NCBI RefSeq assembly: GCF_028656955.1
Contig: NZ_JAMDGY010000060.1
Location: 1 to 36,161 of the forward strand
Direction: 5' to 3'
Source of the DNA: Pseudomonas fontis
GTDB lineage: Bacteria; Pseudomonadota; Gammaproteobacteria; Pseudomonadales; Pseudomonadaceae
DNA length: 36,161 bases
Shown: piece by piece, positions 16,466 to 25,209 of the stretch
How the letters are laid out: every line of letters begins with the position of its first letter
How positions within the stretch are numbered: the first letter of the stretch is position 1
Notes under the pieces: generated by a model
Seen by the model: the letters and a program-made list of their open reading frames with translations, nothing else
Databases searched by the model: none
Told to the model about the DNA's origin: nothing
Made by a program: the position numbers and the translations under genes

Positions 16466-16547
16466 GGTAGACCCCAGGCTGTTTCGAGGCCGGATCCATC
16501 ATCAGGTGCCAGCACCTTGTGAGGGCTCCGGCTTCTGTCTTTGTTGT

Positions 16548-16564
16548 GGCGCATTCCGTGCGCC
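16548..16564 (+). other. Hairpins in the yebC-ruvC gap
   Basis: GGCGCA-TTCCG-TGCGCC at 16548-16564, plus the palindrome AGGTGC-CA-GCACCT at 16504-16517. Neither is followed by a T-run. No CTGT-N8-ACAG LexA box occurs in this gap. Confidence 0.4.
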
Positions 16565-16582
16565 TCTATTCGCGCAGGCGTT

Positions 16583-17107
16583 ATGACTCTGATTCTTGGT
16601 ATCGACCCCGGCTCGCGCATTACCGGCTACGGTGTGGTGCGTCACACCGGGCGGGGTTGCGAGTACGTGGCTTCTGGCTGTATCCGCACTGGTAGCGGTG
16701 AGCTGCATGAACGGCTGCACATTGTTTATCGCGGTGTGCGCGAAATCATCCAGCAGCATGGCCCGGTCACCATGGGCATCGAGCGGGTGTTCATGGCACG
16801 CAATGCCGATTCGGCGCTCAAACTGGGCCAGGCACGCGGTGCGGCGATTGTCGCGGCCGCCGAAGAGGGCCTGGAAATCGCCGAATACAGCGCTACCCAG
16901 GTCAAGCAGGCGGTTGCCGGTACGGGTGGGGCGAACAAGGAGCAGGTGCAACAGATGGTGATGCACCTGCTCAAATTGACGCAAAAACCGCAAATCGACG
17001 CCTCTGATGCCCTGGCTATCGCCTTGTGCCATGCCCATACCCGCTCAAGCCTGGTGCCGCATGGCCTGGGTGCGGCACGCAGTCGTAGCGGTCGCCTGCG
17101 ACTCTGA
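16583..17107 (+). CDS. ruvC: Holliday junction endonuclease RuvC
   Basis: A 174-residue resolvase that cuts four-way junctions symmetrically. All four acidic residues are at family positions: Asp8 (GIDPG), Glu67 (IERVF), Asp139 and Asp142 (DASDAL). The frame is open 14 codons further upstream, but MTLILGIDPG at 16583 is the family start; the Shine-Dalgarno (CAGG) is weak. It is followed by ruvA after 90 bases and works with RuvAB on the same DNA intermediate. Confidence 0.97.
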   Translation: MTLILGIDPGSRITGYGVVRHTGRGCEYVASGCIRTGSGELHERLHIVYRGVREIIQQHGPVTMGIERVFMARNADSALKLGQARGAAIVAAAEEGLEIAEYSATQVKQAVAGTGGANKEQVQQMVMHLLKLTQKPQIDASDALAIALCHAHTRSSLVPHGLGAARSRSGRLRL

Positions 17108-17197
17108 TAGCATCGGCTCACAATTTTCCACTTGCCGGTATTTGCCGGCCTGCAATCATGGCGCACCTGTTCGGCGCGCATGAGAAAGGACCTGAAC

Positions 17198-17806
17198 GTG
17201 ATTGGACGTTTGCGCGGTACCCTGGCTGAGAAGCAGCCGCCGCACCTGCTGATCGATGTCAACGGCCTCGGCTATGAGCTGGAAGTGCCGATGACCACGC
17301 TGTACCGCCTGCCGAAAATCGGCGAAGCCGTGACCTTGCATACCCATCTGGTGGTGCGCGAAGACGCGCACCTGCTGTATGGCTTTTATGAGAAACGCGA
17401 GCGCGAGCTGTTTCGCGAGCTGATCCGGCTCAACGGCGTGGGCCCGAAGCTGGCGCTGGCGCTGATGTCGGGCCTGGAGGTGGATGAGCTGGTACGCTGT
17501 GTTCAAGCCCAGGACACCTCAGCGCTGGTCAAGGTGCCGGGTGTTGGCAAGAAAACCGCAGAGCGCTTGCTGGTCGAGCTCAAGGACCGCTTCAAGGCGT
17601 GGGAAACCTCGCCGGCCATGTTTGCCCTGGTGCCGAATGGGCCGTTGCCGCTGCCAAGCGTTTCCAGTGCCGAGGCCGATGCGGTCAGCGCGCTGATTTC
17701 GCTGGGCTACAAGCCACAGGAAGCCAGCAAGGCGGTGGCTGCCGTCGATGCCAAGGGCCTGAGCAGTGAAGAGCTGATCCGCCGCAGCCTCAAGGGGATG
17801 AACTAA
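17198..17806 (+). CDS. ruvA: Holliday junction branch-migration protein RuvA
   Basis: A 202-residue junction-binding tetramer subunit. N-terminal OB-fold (IGRLRGTL onwards), two helix-hairpin-helix motifs (LNGVGPKLALAL, VPGVGKKTAERLL) around residues 70-125, and a C-terminal RuvB-contacting domain (ADAVSALISLGYKPQEA). I chose GTG at 17198, 8 bases after AAAGGA; the open frame upstream is not family-like. The stop abuts the ruvB start with no gap. No LexA box is visible upstream, unlike E. coli ruvAB. Confidence 0.97.
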   Translation: MIGRLRGTLAEKQPPHLLIDVNGLGYELEVPMTTLYRLPKIGEAVTLHTHLVVREDAHLLYGFYEKRERELFRELIRLNGVGPKLALALMSGLEVDELVRCVQAQDTSALVKVPGVGKKTAERLLVELKDRFKAWETSPAMFALVPNGPLPLPSVSSAEADAVSALISLGYKPQEASKAVAAVDAKGLSSEELIRRSLKGMN

Positions 17807-18862
17807 GTGATCGAAGCAGACCGACTGATAGCTGCCAGCGGCCGCGACCGAGAAGAAGTCCAGGACCGGGCCATTCGCCCGCTGAGCCTGGCCGAATACA
17901 TTGGTCAGCCCGTGGTGCGCGAGCAGATGGACCTGTTCATCCGCGCCGCACGCGGGCGTAGCGAGTCGCTGGACCATACCCTGATCTTCGGCCCGCCGGG
18001 GCTGGGCAAGACCACCCTGGCCAACATCATTGCCCAGGAAATGGGCGTGTCGATCAAGAGCACCTCGGGGCCGATCCTTGAGCGTCCGGGTGACCTGGCG
18101 GCCATGCTGACCAATCTCGAGCCGCACGATGTGCTGTTTATCGACGAGATTCACCGCCTCTCACCGGTGGTTGAAGAAGTGCTCTATCCGGCCATGGAAG
18201 ACTTCCAGCTGGACATCATGATCGGTGAAGGCCCCGCTGCGCGCTCGATCAAGCTCGACCTGCCGCCGTTCACCCTGGTCGGGGCGACGACCCGTGCCGG
18301 CATGCTGACCAACCCGCTGCGCGACCGCTTCGGTATCGTCCAGCGCCTGGAGTTCTACAACACGGCGGATTTGGCGACCATTGTCAGCCGCTCTGCCGGG
18401 ATTCTCGGCCTGCCGATCGAAGATGAGGGTGCCTACGAGATCGCCCGGCGTGCCCGCGGTACCCCGCGAATCGCCAACCGCTTGTTGCGGCGCGTGCGCG
18501 ACTACGCGCAAGTGCGTGGCAAGGGGCATATCACCAAGGCGGTTGCCGACCTGGCGCTGAACCTGCTGGATGTCGACGAGCGTGGCTTTGACCATCAGGA
18601 CAGACGGCTGCTGCTGACCATGATCGAGAAGTTCGATGGCGGCCCGGTCGGGGTCGACAGCCTGGCGGCGGCCATCAGTGAAGAGCGTCATACCATCGAG
18701 GACGTGCTTGAGCCTTACCTGATCCAGCAGGGCTACATCATGCGCACGCCGCGCGGTCGGGTGGTCACCCGGCATGCGTACCTGCATTTTGGCCTGAATA
18801 TTCCCAACCGCATGGGCGACCTGTCTGGCACGGAGGTTTTTTCCGGCCAGGCCGATGAATGA
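17807..18862 (+). CDS. ruvB: Holliday junction branch-migration ATPase RuvB
   Basis: A 351-residue AAA+ motor. Walker A GPPGLGKTT at about 62-70, Walker B with Asp113-Glu114 (FIDEIHRL), sensor and arginine-finger regions (GATTRAG, RDRFG), and a C-terminal winged helix that ends in GLNIPNR. It drives branch migration through RuvA. The start is GTG at 17807, immediately after the ruvA TAA, with AAGGGG in the ruvA 3' end serving as ribosome site. Confidence 0.97.
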   Translation: MIEADRLIAASGRDREEVQDRAIRPLSLAEYIGQPVVREQMDLFIRAARGRSESLDHTLIFGPPGLGKTTLANIIAQEMGVSIKSTSGPILERPGDLAAMLTNLEPHDVLFIDEIHRLSPVVEEVLYPAMEDFQLDIMIGEGPAARSIKLDLPPFTLVGATTRAGMLTNPLRDRFGIVQRLEFYNTADLATIVSRSAGILGLPIEDEGAYEIARRARGTPRIANRLLRRVRDYAQVRGKGHITKAVADLALNLLDVDERGFDHQDRRLLLTMIEKFDGGPVGVDSLAAAISEERHTIEDVLEPYLIQQGYIMRTPRGRVVTRHAYLHFGLNIPNRMGDLSGTEVFSGQADE

Positions 18863-18988
18863 CAGATTTATCCGGCGTTTTTGTGGTCCTATCGGCGGGC
18901 ATGGAAGGGCTGCGCTGGCAATACGACATAATCCGGTAAAAAACAGTGGTCGTGGCGGATTGGCAAGCCGAGGAGTTAGCACTAGAGT

Positions 18989-19444
18989 ATGCGCGCGCAA
19001 AATGGGGTTGAGCCGTTCGCACATCGTTGTCGCGTCTATTACGAGGACACCGATGCGGGCGGCGTGGTGTATTACGTCAATTATCTGAAATTCATGGAGC
19101 GTGCCCGCACTGAGCGGTTACGCGAGCTGGGCTTTGCCCAGTCGGCAATGGCGGAGCAAAACACCCTGTTCGTGGTGCATTCGGCCGAGGCGCGCTATCA
19201 CGCGCCGGCACGGCTGGACGATGAATTGCGGGTGACCGCACACGTGCTTGAATTGAATCGGGCCAGCCTGCGCTTTGTGCAACAGGTCTGGCGCGAGCGT
19301 GACGAAACGCTGCTCTGCGAAGGGCAGTTCCTGGTGGCCTGTGTGCGCGCCGATACTTTCAAACCCCGAGCCATCCCCCCTGAGCTGCGAACGGCTTTTG
19401 TCGAGGCGGGCGGTCCGGGTACACAATCAAAAGCAGGAGATTAA
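18989..19444 (+). CDS. ybgC: YbgC-family acyl-CoA thioesterase, first gene of the tol-oprL cluster
   Basis: A 151-residue hotdog-fold thioesterase. The YYEDTDAGGVVYYVNYLKFMERAR signature places the catalytic Asp at residue 22. The family hydrolyses short acyl-CoA or acyl-ACP and is linked to envelope phospholipid metabolism. It is the orf1 of the P. putida tol-oprL locus. A GAGGAG lies 13-18 bases before the ATG, a little far. A CATAAT (18927-18932) in the preceding gap is a candidate -10 without a clear -35. tolQ follows after 2 bases. Confidence 0.93.
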   Translation: MRAQNGVEPFAHRCRVYYEDTDAGGVVYYVNYLKFMERARTERLRELGFAQSAMAEQNTLFVVHSAEARYHAPARLDDELRVTAHVLELNRASLRFVQQVWRERDETLLCEGQFLVACVRADTFKPRAIPPELRTAFVEAGGPGTQSKAGD

Positions 19445-19446
19445 GC

Positions 19447-20142
19447 GTGGAAGCTAACGTCGTCGACCATACCTCCATGTGGAGCCTGGTCAGCAATGCC
19501 AGCATCGTGGTGCAGCTGGTAATGCTGGTTCTGGTGGCCGCATCGGTGACCTCATGGATCATGATTTTTCAGCGCAGTACCATGCTGCGCGCCGGTCGTC
19601 GTGCGCTAGAGGGCTTTGAAGAGCGCTTCTGGTCGGGTATCGACCTGTCCAAGCTGTACCGTCAGGCCGGCAGCAACCCAGACCCGGATTCGGGTGTGGA
19701 ACAAGTGTTCCGCGCAGGTTTCAAGGAGTTCTCCCGTCTGCGTCAGCAGCCAGGCGTCGATCCTGACGCAGTCATGGAAGGTGTCGGGCGTGCGATGCGC
19801 GTTGCCATCTCCCGTGAGGAAGAGAAGCTTGAGCAAAGCCTGCCATTCCTGGCAACCGTCGGTTCCACCAGCCCGTACATCGGTCTGTTCGGTACCGTCT
19901 GGGGGATCATGAACTCCTTCCGCGGCCTGGCCTCGGCGCAGCAGGCGACCCTGGCCACTGTGGCCCCGGGTATTGCCGAAGCACTGATCGCCACCGCGAT
20001 CGGCCTGTTCGCGGCGATCCCTGCCGTTATCGCCTATAACCGCTTCGCTGCCCGCAGTGAAACGCTGATCGGTCGTTACTACACGTTCGCCGACGAATTC
20101 CAGGCCATCCTGCACCGTAAAGTGCACACCAGCGAAGAGTGA
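19447..20142 (+). CDS. tolQ: Tol-Pal system inner-membrane protein TolQ
   Basis: A 231-residue proton-channel subunit with three transmembrane segments (about 15-36, 135-160, 165-195). The conserved stretch GLFGTVWGIMNSFRGL at the second segment and the ATVAPGIAEALIATAIGLFAAIPAV run in the third are typical of TolQ/ExbB. With TolR it uses the proton gradient to energise TolA. The start is GTG at 19447 with GGAGA 8 bases upstream. Confidence 0.96.
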   Translation: MEANVVDHTSMWSLVSNASIVVQLVMLVLVAASVTSWIMIFQRSTMLRAGRRALEGFEERFWSGIDLSKLYRQAGSNPDPDSGVEQVFRAGFKEFSRLRQQPGVDPDAVMEGVGRAMRVAISREEEKLEQSLPFLATVGSTSPYIGLFGTVWGIMNSFRGLASAQQATLATVAPGIAEALIATAIGLFAAIPAVIAYNRFAARSETLIGRYYTFADEFQAILHRKVHTSEE

Positions 20143-20156
20143 TCAGGTAAAAGCCC

Positions 20157-20609
20157 ATGGCTCGAGTTCGACACAAACGCAAGCCGGTTGCCGAGATGAA
20201 CGTAGTGCCCTACATCGACGTGATGTTGGTACTGCTGGTCATCTTCATGGTGACCGCACCGATGCTCAACCAGGGTGTGAAGGTCGACCTGCCCAAGGTT
20301 TCCAGCGAAGCCTTGCCGCAGGACAACAACGTTCAGGTCCTGACCATTTCGATCAAGGCTGACAAGACCTACTTCTGGAACCTTGGCAGCGAAGTCGACA
20401 CCGAAAAGCAGATGGACAAGGCAATGACCTTGCCGCAAATGACCGACGCGGTGACCAAAATCATCGCTGCCGGCCGCGACCAGGGCAAACAGACCCAGGT
20501 CTTCATCCGTGGCGACAAGTCCGTCGACTACGGCGCGGTCATGGGCGCCATGGGCGGGTTGCAGAAGGCCGGTGTCGGTAACGTTGGCCTGATTACCGAG
20601 GCGCCCTGA
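20157..20609 (+). CDS. tolR: Tol-Pal system protein TolR
   Basis: A 150-residue protein with one N-terminal transmembrane helix (about residues 18-38) containing the proton-relay Asp21 in NVVPYIDVMLVLL. The rest is a periplasmic TolR/ExbD domain. Its stop overlaps the tolA ATG by one base (TGATG at 20607-20611), favouring fixed stoichiometry. Confidence 0.96.
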   Translation: MARVRHKRKPVAEMNVVPYIDVMLVLLVIFMVTAPMLNQGVKVDLPKVSSEALPQDNNVQVLTISIKADKTYFWNLGSEVDTEKQMDKAMTLPQMTDAVTKIIAAGRDQGKQTQVFIRGDKSVDYGAVMGAMGGLQKAGVGNVGLITEAP

Positions 20610-21694
20610 TGCAACAGCGAGAGCCATCCGCCTCGGAAAGCTATTTCTGGCCCAGCGTCTGGGCCATCGTGCTGCACGTTCTGGTGTTTGGCATGCTCTT
20701 CGTCAGCTTTGCCATGACCCCGGAGCTGCCGCCGGCCAAGCCTATTGTCCAGGCGACCCTGTATCAGCTGAAATCGAAAAGTCAGGCGACCACCCAGACC
20801 AATCAGAAGATTGCTGGTGAAGCGAAGAAAACCGCTTCGCGCCAGACCGAAGTCGAACAGATGGAACAGAAGAAGGTCGAGCAGCAGAAGCAGGAAGCGG
20901 TGAAGGCTGCGGAACAAAAGAAAGAAGAGGCCGCTCAAAAAGCCGAAGAGGCTCGCGAGACCGCCGAGGCGAAGAAGTCCGAAGAAGCGAAGAAGGCCGA
21001 CGAGGCCAAGAAAGCTGACGCGGCGAAGAAAGCCGACGAGGCGAAGAAGGTCGAAGAGAAAAAGCTCGCCGATATCGCGAAGAAGAAAGCCGAAGACGAA
21101 GCCAAGAAACAGGCTGAGGAAGAGGCCAAGAAGCAGGCGAGCGACGACGCGAAGAAAAAAGCAGCCGAGGATGCCAAGAAAAAGGCCGCCGAGGACGCGA
21201 AGAAGGCAGCCGCCGCCGATGAGGCGAAGAAAAAGGCTGCTGAAGAAGCCAAGAAAAAAGCTGCAGCTGATGCGGCGAAGAAAAAGGCCGTGGAAGCAGC
21301 ACGCAAGTCGGCGGAAGACAAGAAAGCCCAGGCCCTGGCCGAGCTGTTGTCCGACACCACTGAGCGGCAGCAGGCACTGGCGGACGAGCAGGGTGACCAG
21401 GTGGCCGGTAGCTTCGACGACCTGATTCGCGCACGTGCAGCCGAAGGCTGGGCGCGTCCACCTTCTGCGCGCAAGAACATGACGGTGGTCCTGCAGATTG
21501 GCATGTTGCCTGATGGCACCATTACCTCGGTGAGCGTAGCCCGCTCCAGTGGCGATGGTCCGTTCGACAGCTCCGCAGTGGCAGCGGTCAAGAACATCGG
21601 CCGTTTAACTGAAATGCAGGGCTTGAAACCGAGCGAATTCAATCCCTATCGTTCATTCAAGATGACATTCACACCTGAGGATCTAGCCTTGTGA
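20609..21694 (+). CDS. tolA: Tol-Pal system protein TolA
   Basis: A 361-residue protein that links inner and outer membranes. One transmembrane helix (about 17-36), a very long Ala/Lys/Glu-rich helical domain with repeated EAKK-type units (about 60-245), and a globular C-terminal domain III (about 250-361: GWARPPSARKNMTVVLQIGMLPDG). The central repeats make many antisense and shifted frames look open; they are shadows. It ends four bases into tolB (GTGA). Confidence 0.96.
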   Translation: MQQREPSASESYFWPSVWAIVLHVLVFGMLFVSFAMTPELPPAKPIVQATLYQLKSKSQATTQTNQKIAGEAKKTASRQTEVEQMEQKKVEQQKQEAVKAAEQKKEEAAQKAEEARETAEAKKSEEAKKADEAKKADAAKKADEAKKVEEKKLADIAKKKAEDEAKKQAEEEAKKQASDDAKKKAAEDAKKKAAEDAKKAAAADEAKKKAAEEAKKKAAADAAKKKAVEAARKSAEDKKAQALAELLSDTTERQQALADEQGDQVAGSFDDLIRARAAEGWARPPSARKNMTVVLQIGMLPDGTITSVSVARSSGDGPFDSSAVAAVKNIGRLTEMQGLKPSEFNPYRSFKMTFTPEDLAL

Positions 21695-22992
21695 TTAACC
21701 TTCTTAGAGGACTGCTTGTCGTTCTCTGCTGCGCAGCAGGGATGGCCGTGGCAGAAGAAAAGAACATTCTGGTCACCAGCGGCAGTGATCGGGCTACCCC
21801 GATCGCAGTCGTGCCGTTCGGCTTGCAGGGCGGCAGCGTGTTGCCCGAAGACATGGCCGACATCATCGGCAATGACCTGCGCAACTCCGGCTACTACTCG
21901 CCGATCCCGCGGCAGAACATGATCGGCCAGCCTTCCCAGGCCAGCGAAGTGATCTTCCGTGACTGGAAAGCCCTGGGCGCCCAGTACGTGATGGTTGGCA
22001 GCATCGTCCCGTCCGGCGGTCGCCTGCAGGTGCAGTACGCCCTGTTCAACGTCGCCACCGAGCAGCAAGTGCTGACCGGCAGCGTCTCGGGCTCGGTCGA
22101 CCAACTGCGCGACATGTCGCACTACATTGCCGACCAGTCGTTCGAAAAGCTCACCGGCATCAAGGGTGCGTTCTCCACCCGCATGCTGTACGTGACGGCC
22201 GAGCGCTTCTCGACCAACAACACCCGTTACACCCTGCAGCGTTCGGACTACGACGGTGCGCGGGCAGTGACGCTGTTGCAGTCGCGTGAGCCGATCCTGT
22301 CGCCACGCTTTGCTCCGGACGGCAAGCGCATTGCCTACGTTTCGTTCGAGCAGAAGCGTCCTCGTATCTTTGTGCAACACATTGATACTGGTCGCCGTGA
22401 GCAGATCACTAACTTTGAAGGCCTGAACGGTGCGCCAGCCTGGTCGCCAGATGGTTCGCGCCTGGCATTCGTGCTGTCCAAGGACGGTAACCCGGACATC
22501 TACGTGATGAACATGGCGTCGCGTCAGTTACAGCGTGTAACCGCCGGCCCAGGCATCAACACCGAGCCGTTCTGGGGTAAAGATGGTTCGACCATCTACT
22601 TCACCTCCGACCGCGGTGGCAAGCCACAGATCTACAAAACCAATGTTTCCGGCGGTGGCGCCGAGCGTGTGACGTTTGTGGGCAACTACAACGCCAACCC
22701 TAAGCTGTCGGCGGATGAAAAGACCCTGGTCATGATCCACCGTCAGCAAGGCTTCACCAATTTCAAGGTGGCGGCTCAGGATTTGCAGCGTGGCAGTGTA
22801 AAAATTCTTACAGAGACAAGTCTTGATGAGTCTCCCACTGTTGCGCCCAACGGCACCATGCTAATCTACGCCACCCGCCAGCAGGGCCGGGGAGTCTTGA
22901 TGCTCGTGTCCCTTAACGGACGCGTGAGGCTCCCACTTCCTACCGCTCAAGGCGAAGTCAGAGAACCGTCCTGGTCCCCTTACCTGAACTGA
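21691..22992 (+). CDS. tolB: Tol-Pal system periplasmic protein TolB
   Basis: A 433-residue precursor with a signal peptide (INLLRGLLVVLCCAAGMAVA). An N-terminal domain is followed by a six-bladed beta-propeller recognised from the repeated WSPDG, FAPDGKRIAYVS and LSADEKTLV blade motifs. It binds Pal and TolA. The start is GTG at 21691, overlapping the tolA stop, with GAGGA about 9 bases upstream. Confidence 0.97.
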   Translation: MINLLRGLLVVLCCAAGMAVAEEKNILVTSGSDRATPIAVVPFGLQGGSVLPEDMADIIGNDLRNSGYYSPIPRQNMIGQPSQASEVIFRDWKALGAQYVMVGSIVPSGGRLQVQYALFNVATEQQVLTGSVSGSVDQLRDMSHYIADQSFEKLTGIKGAFSTRMLYVTAERFSTNNTRYTLQRSDYDGARAVTLLQSREPILSPRFAPDGKRIAYVSFEQKRPRIFVQHIDTGRREQITNFEGLNGAPAWSPDGSRLAFVLSKDGNPDIYVMNMASRQLQRVTAGPGINTEPFWGKDGSTIYFTSDRGGKPQIYKTNVSGGGAERVTFVGNYNANPKLSADEKTLVMIHRQQGFTNFKVAAQDLQRGSVKILTETSLDESPTVAPNGTMLIYATRQQGRGVLMLVSLNGRVRLPLPTAQGEVREPSWSPYLN

Positions 22993-23044
22993 CGCGGCGC
23001 TTTACGTTGTACTTAACACACTGGGGTTCATTAGGAGTTTCACG

Positions 23045-23542
23045 ATGGAAATGCTGAAGTTTGGTAAGTTTGCTGCGCTGGCTCTGGCCATGGCTGTAGC
23101 TGTAGGTTGCTCCTCGAAAGGCGGCGACAACGCTGGTGAAGGCGCTGTTGATCCTAACGCTGGCTACGGTGCTAACACTGGCGCTGTTGATGGCAGCCTG
23201 AGCGAAGAAGCTGCTCTGCGCGCAATCACCACCTTCTACTTCGAATACGACAGCTCGGACCTGAAGCCAGAAGCCATGCGCGCTCTGGACGTTCATGCCA
23301 AGGACCTGAAAGGCAACGGCGCTCGCGTCGTCCTGGAAGGTAACACCGACGAGCGTGGTACTCGCGAATACAACATGGCACTGGGCGAGCGTCGTGCTAA
23401 AGCCGTTCAGCGCTACCTGGTACTGCAAGGCGTTTCCCCAGCCCAACTGGAACTGGTTTCCTACGGCGAAGAGCGTCCAGTTGCTACCGGTAACGACGAG
23501 CAGTCCTGGGCTCAAAACCGTCGCGTCGAACTGCGTAAGTAA
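23045..23542 (+). CDS. pal: Peptidoglycan-associated lipoprotein Pal (OprL)
   Basis: A 165-residue lipoprotein with lipobox AVGC (Cys22) and a C-terminal OmpA-like domain that binds diaminopimelate (NTDERGTREYN ... GERRAKAV). It anchors the outer membrane to peptidoglycan and to the Tol complex. A good TTAGGAG precedes the ATG. In P. putida a separate promoter for oprL has been reported; I do not see an unmistakable one in the 52-base gap, so it would lie inside tolB. The gene is called oprL in Pseudomonas. Confidence 0.97.
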   Translation: MEMLKFGKFAALALAMAVAVGCSSKGGDNAGEGAVDPNAGYGANTGAVDGSLSEEAALRAITTFYFEYDSSDLKPEAMRALDVHAKDLKGNGARVVLEGNTDERGTREYNMALGERRAKAVQRYLVLQGVSPAQLELVSYGEERPVATGNDEQSWAQNRRVELRK

Positions 23543-23548
23543 TTCGAT

Positions 23549-24382
23549 ATGCGAACGTGCCGTCGTGCTGTAACCGTCCTGGCTCTCACCCTGCCTCTCA
23601 TGGCATGGGCTGAGGTTCCTGTTGTTGATGACAACGCTGGCTATAACGGCGCAAGCAGTTATCCGCCTGCGGGTTACGGTACGAACGGCGCCTATGCCGG
23701 GGGAGGGGTTACGGCCCCTGCCTCGGCACAGGGTCAGCTGTTCATGCAACTGCAGCAGATGCAGGAGCAGATAGCTCGCCAACAAGGAATCATCGAAGAG
23801 TTGCAAAACGATGTTTCCCGCATGAAACAGGAGAGCCTGGAGCGTTACCAGGACCTGGATCGGCGTATTGGAACGGGTGGCACATCTGCCCCGGCTCCAC
23901 AAAATTCCTCCGCGGGTGGTGATGTCAATGCCGCCGGCGCAGCTGCAGGTGCCGCCACTGGCGCTGCCGCAGCACAACCCCCTGCAGCCAGCAGCGAACC
24001 TGGTGATCCGGCCAAAGAGAAGCTCTATTACGATGCTGCCTTCGACCTGATCAAAGCCAAGGATTTCGACAAGGCCAGCCAGGCGTTCAACGCCTTCCTG
24101 CGCAAGTACCCGAACAGCCAGTACGCTGGCAACGCGCAGTACTGGCTGGGTGAAGTAAACCTGGCCAAGGGTGACCTGCAAGCAGCCGGCCAGGCGTTTG
24201 CCAAGGTCAGCCAGCTGTATCCCAAGCACAACAAGGTGCCAGACTCGCTGTACAAGCTGGCCGACGTTGAGCGTCGCCTGGGGCATACTGACCGGGTGAA
24301 GGGTATACTGCAGCAAGTCGTGACCCAATATCCGGGCACTTCTGCGGCGCAATTGGCCCAGCGTGATCTGCAGCGTCTCTGA
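23549..24382 (+). CDS. cpoB: Cell division coordinator CpoB (YbgF)
   Basis: A 277-residue periplasmic protein. Signal peptide (RAVTVLALTLPLMAWA), an N-terminal trimerising coiled coil (about 55-110: LQQMQEQIARQQGIIEELQNDVSRM), an Ala/Pro-rich linker, and C-terminal TPR repeats (AFDLIKAKDFDKASQAFNAFLRKYPNSQYAGNAQYWLGE). CpoB couples outer-membrane constriction to PBP1B activity with the Tol machinery. It begins 6 bases after pal and ends at an intrinsic terminator. Confidence 0.95.
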   Translation: MRTCRRAVTVLALTLPLMAWAEVPVVDDNAGYNGASSYPPAGYGTNGAYAGGGVTAPASAQGQLFMQLQQMQEQIARQQGIIEELQNDVSRMKQESLERYQDLDRRIGTGGTSAPAPQNSSAGGDVNAAGAAAGAATGAAAAQPPAASSEPGDPAKEKLYYDAAFDLIKAKDFDKASQAFNAFLRKYPNSQYAGNAQYWLGEVNLAKGDLQAAGQAFAKVSQLYPKHNKVPDSLYKLADVERRLGHTDRVKGILQQVVTQYPGTSAAQLAQRDLQRL

Positions 24383-24403
24383 CCACTGAGTCAATGTTTT
24401 TAA

Positions 24404-24431
24404 AGAAACCCGCGCTTGTCGCGGGTTTTTT
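24404..24431 (+). terminator. Terminator of the tol-oprL-cpoB cluster
   Basis: ACCCGCG (24408-24414) pairs with CGCGGGT (24420-24426) around CTTGT, followed by a run of T residues. Confidence 0.92.
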
Positions 24432-24439
24432 CGTTAGAA

Positions 24440-24546
24440 TCTGCGCCCTTTATTTGACTACGCTGCTGCGAATGACGCGATGCCGGGTTCGCAGCGGTGC
24501 CTGACGGAGGCGGACAGCCTGTTTAGCTGTTACGCCCGTGGCGACT
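24440..24546 (+). promoter_or_regulatory. Leader upstream of queE
   Basis: About 105 bases with a hairpin CTGCGAA (24466-24472) / TTCGCAG (24488-24494) extended by CG on each side after a 3-base bulge. A GGAGG at 24506-24510 is 35 bases before the queE ATG and partly inside a small AGGC/GCCT stem. I cannot fit it to a known preQ1 riboswitch. Confidence 0.35.
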
Positions 24547-25194
24547 ATGCAAGACACATTACGCATTACCGAAGTTTTTTACTCGTTGCAGGGTGAAACG
24601 CGTACCGCTGGGCTGCCCACGGTATTTGTCCGCCTGACCGGCTGCCCATTGCGCTGCCAGTACTGCGACAGCGCCTACGCCTTCAGTGGCGGCACGGTGC
24701 GTACCCTCGATTCGATCCTTGAGCAGGTCGCCGGCTTCAAGCCGCGCTACGTCTGTGTCACTGGTGGTGAGCCACTGGCCCAGCCCAATGCCATTCCCTT
24801 GATGAAACAGCTCTGCGACGCCGGCTACGATGTCTCGCTGGAGACCAGTGGTGCGCTGGATATTTCCAGGGTGGACGAGCGGGTCAGCCGGGTGGTCGAC
24901 CTCAAGACCCCGGGCTCGGAGGAAATGCACCGCAACCGTTACGAGAACATCGAGCTGCTGACGCCCAACGATCAGGTCAAGTTCGTCATCTGTTCGCGTG
25001 AAGACTATGACTGGGCGGTGTCCAAGCTGATCCAGTACGGTCTGGAAAAGCGTGCGGGTGATGTACTGTTCTCGCCAAGCCACCATCAGGTGAGCGCTAC
25101 CGACCTGGCCGACTGGATCGTCGCCGATAATTTGCCGGTTCGTTTCCAGATGCAGCTGCACAAGCTGCTGTGGAACGACGAGCCGGGACGCTGA
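24547..25194 (+). CDS. queE: 7-carboxy-7-deazaguanine synthase QueE
   Basis: A 215-residue radical-SAM enzyme that converts 6-carboxy-tetrahydropterin to 7-carboxy-7-deazaguanine for queuosine. The CxxxCxxC cluster is at Cys33, Cys37, Cys40, and the GGEP motif lies downstream. ATG at 24547 matches relatives (MQDTLRITEVFYSLQGE); a GTG at 24538 is possible. Neither has a near Shine-Dalgarno. It is 15 bases upstream of queC, the next enzyme. Confidence 0.95.
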   Translation: MQDTLRITEVFYSLQGETRTAGLPTVFVRLTGCPLRCQYCDSAYAFSGGTVRTLDSILEQVAGFKPRYVCVTGGEPLAQPNAIPLMKQLCDAGYDVSLETSGALDISRVDERVSRVVDLKTPGSEEMHRNRYENIELLTPNDQVKFVICSREDYDWAVSKLIQYGLEKRAGDVLFSPSHHQVSATDLADWIVADNLPVRFQMQLHKLLWNDEPGR

Positions 25195-25209
25195 CAGGAG
25201 AGCAATGCA

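Noticed and set aside
20940..21310. Repetitive GAAGAAG-type DNA as a possible satellite or CRISPR-like array
   Set aside because: It is codon-level repetition within the TolA helical domain, in frame and without spacers.
20742..21642. Ser/Ala/Arg-rich frames antisense to tolA
   Set aside because: They arise from the Ala-Lys-Glu repeat of TolA read on the other strand.
24463..24546. preQ1 riboswitch upstream of queE
   Set aside because: One hairpin is present but the short A-rich tail pseudoknot of preQ1-I is not; kept only as a leader.
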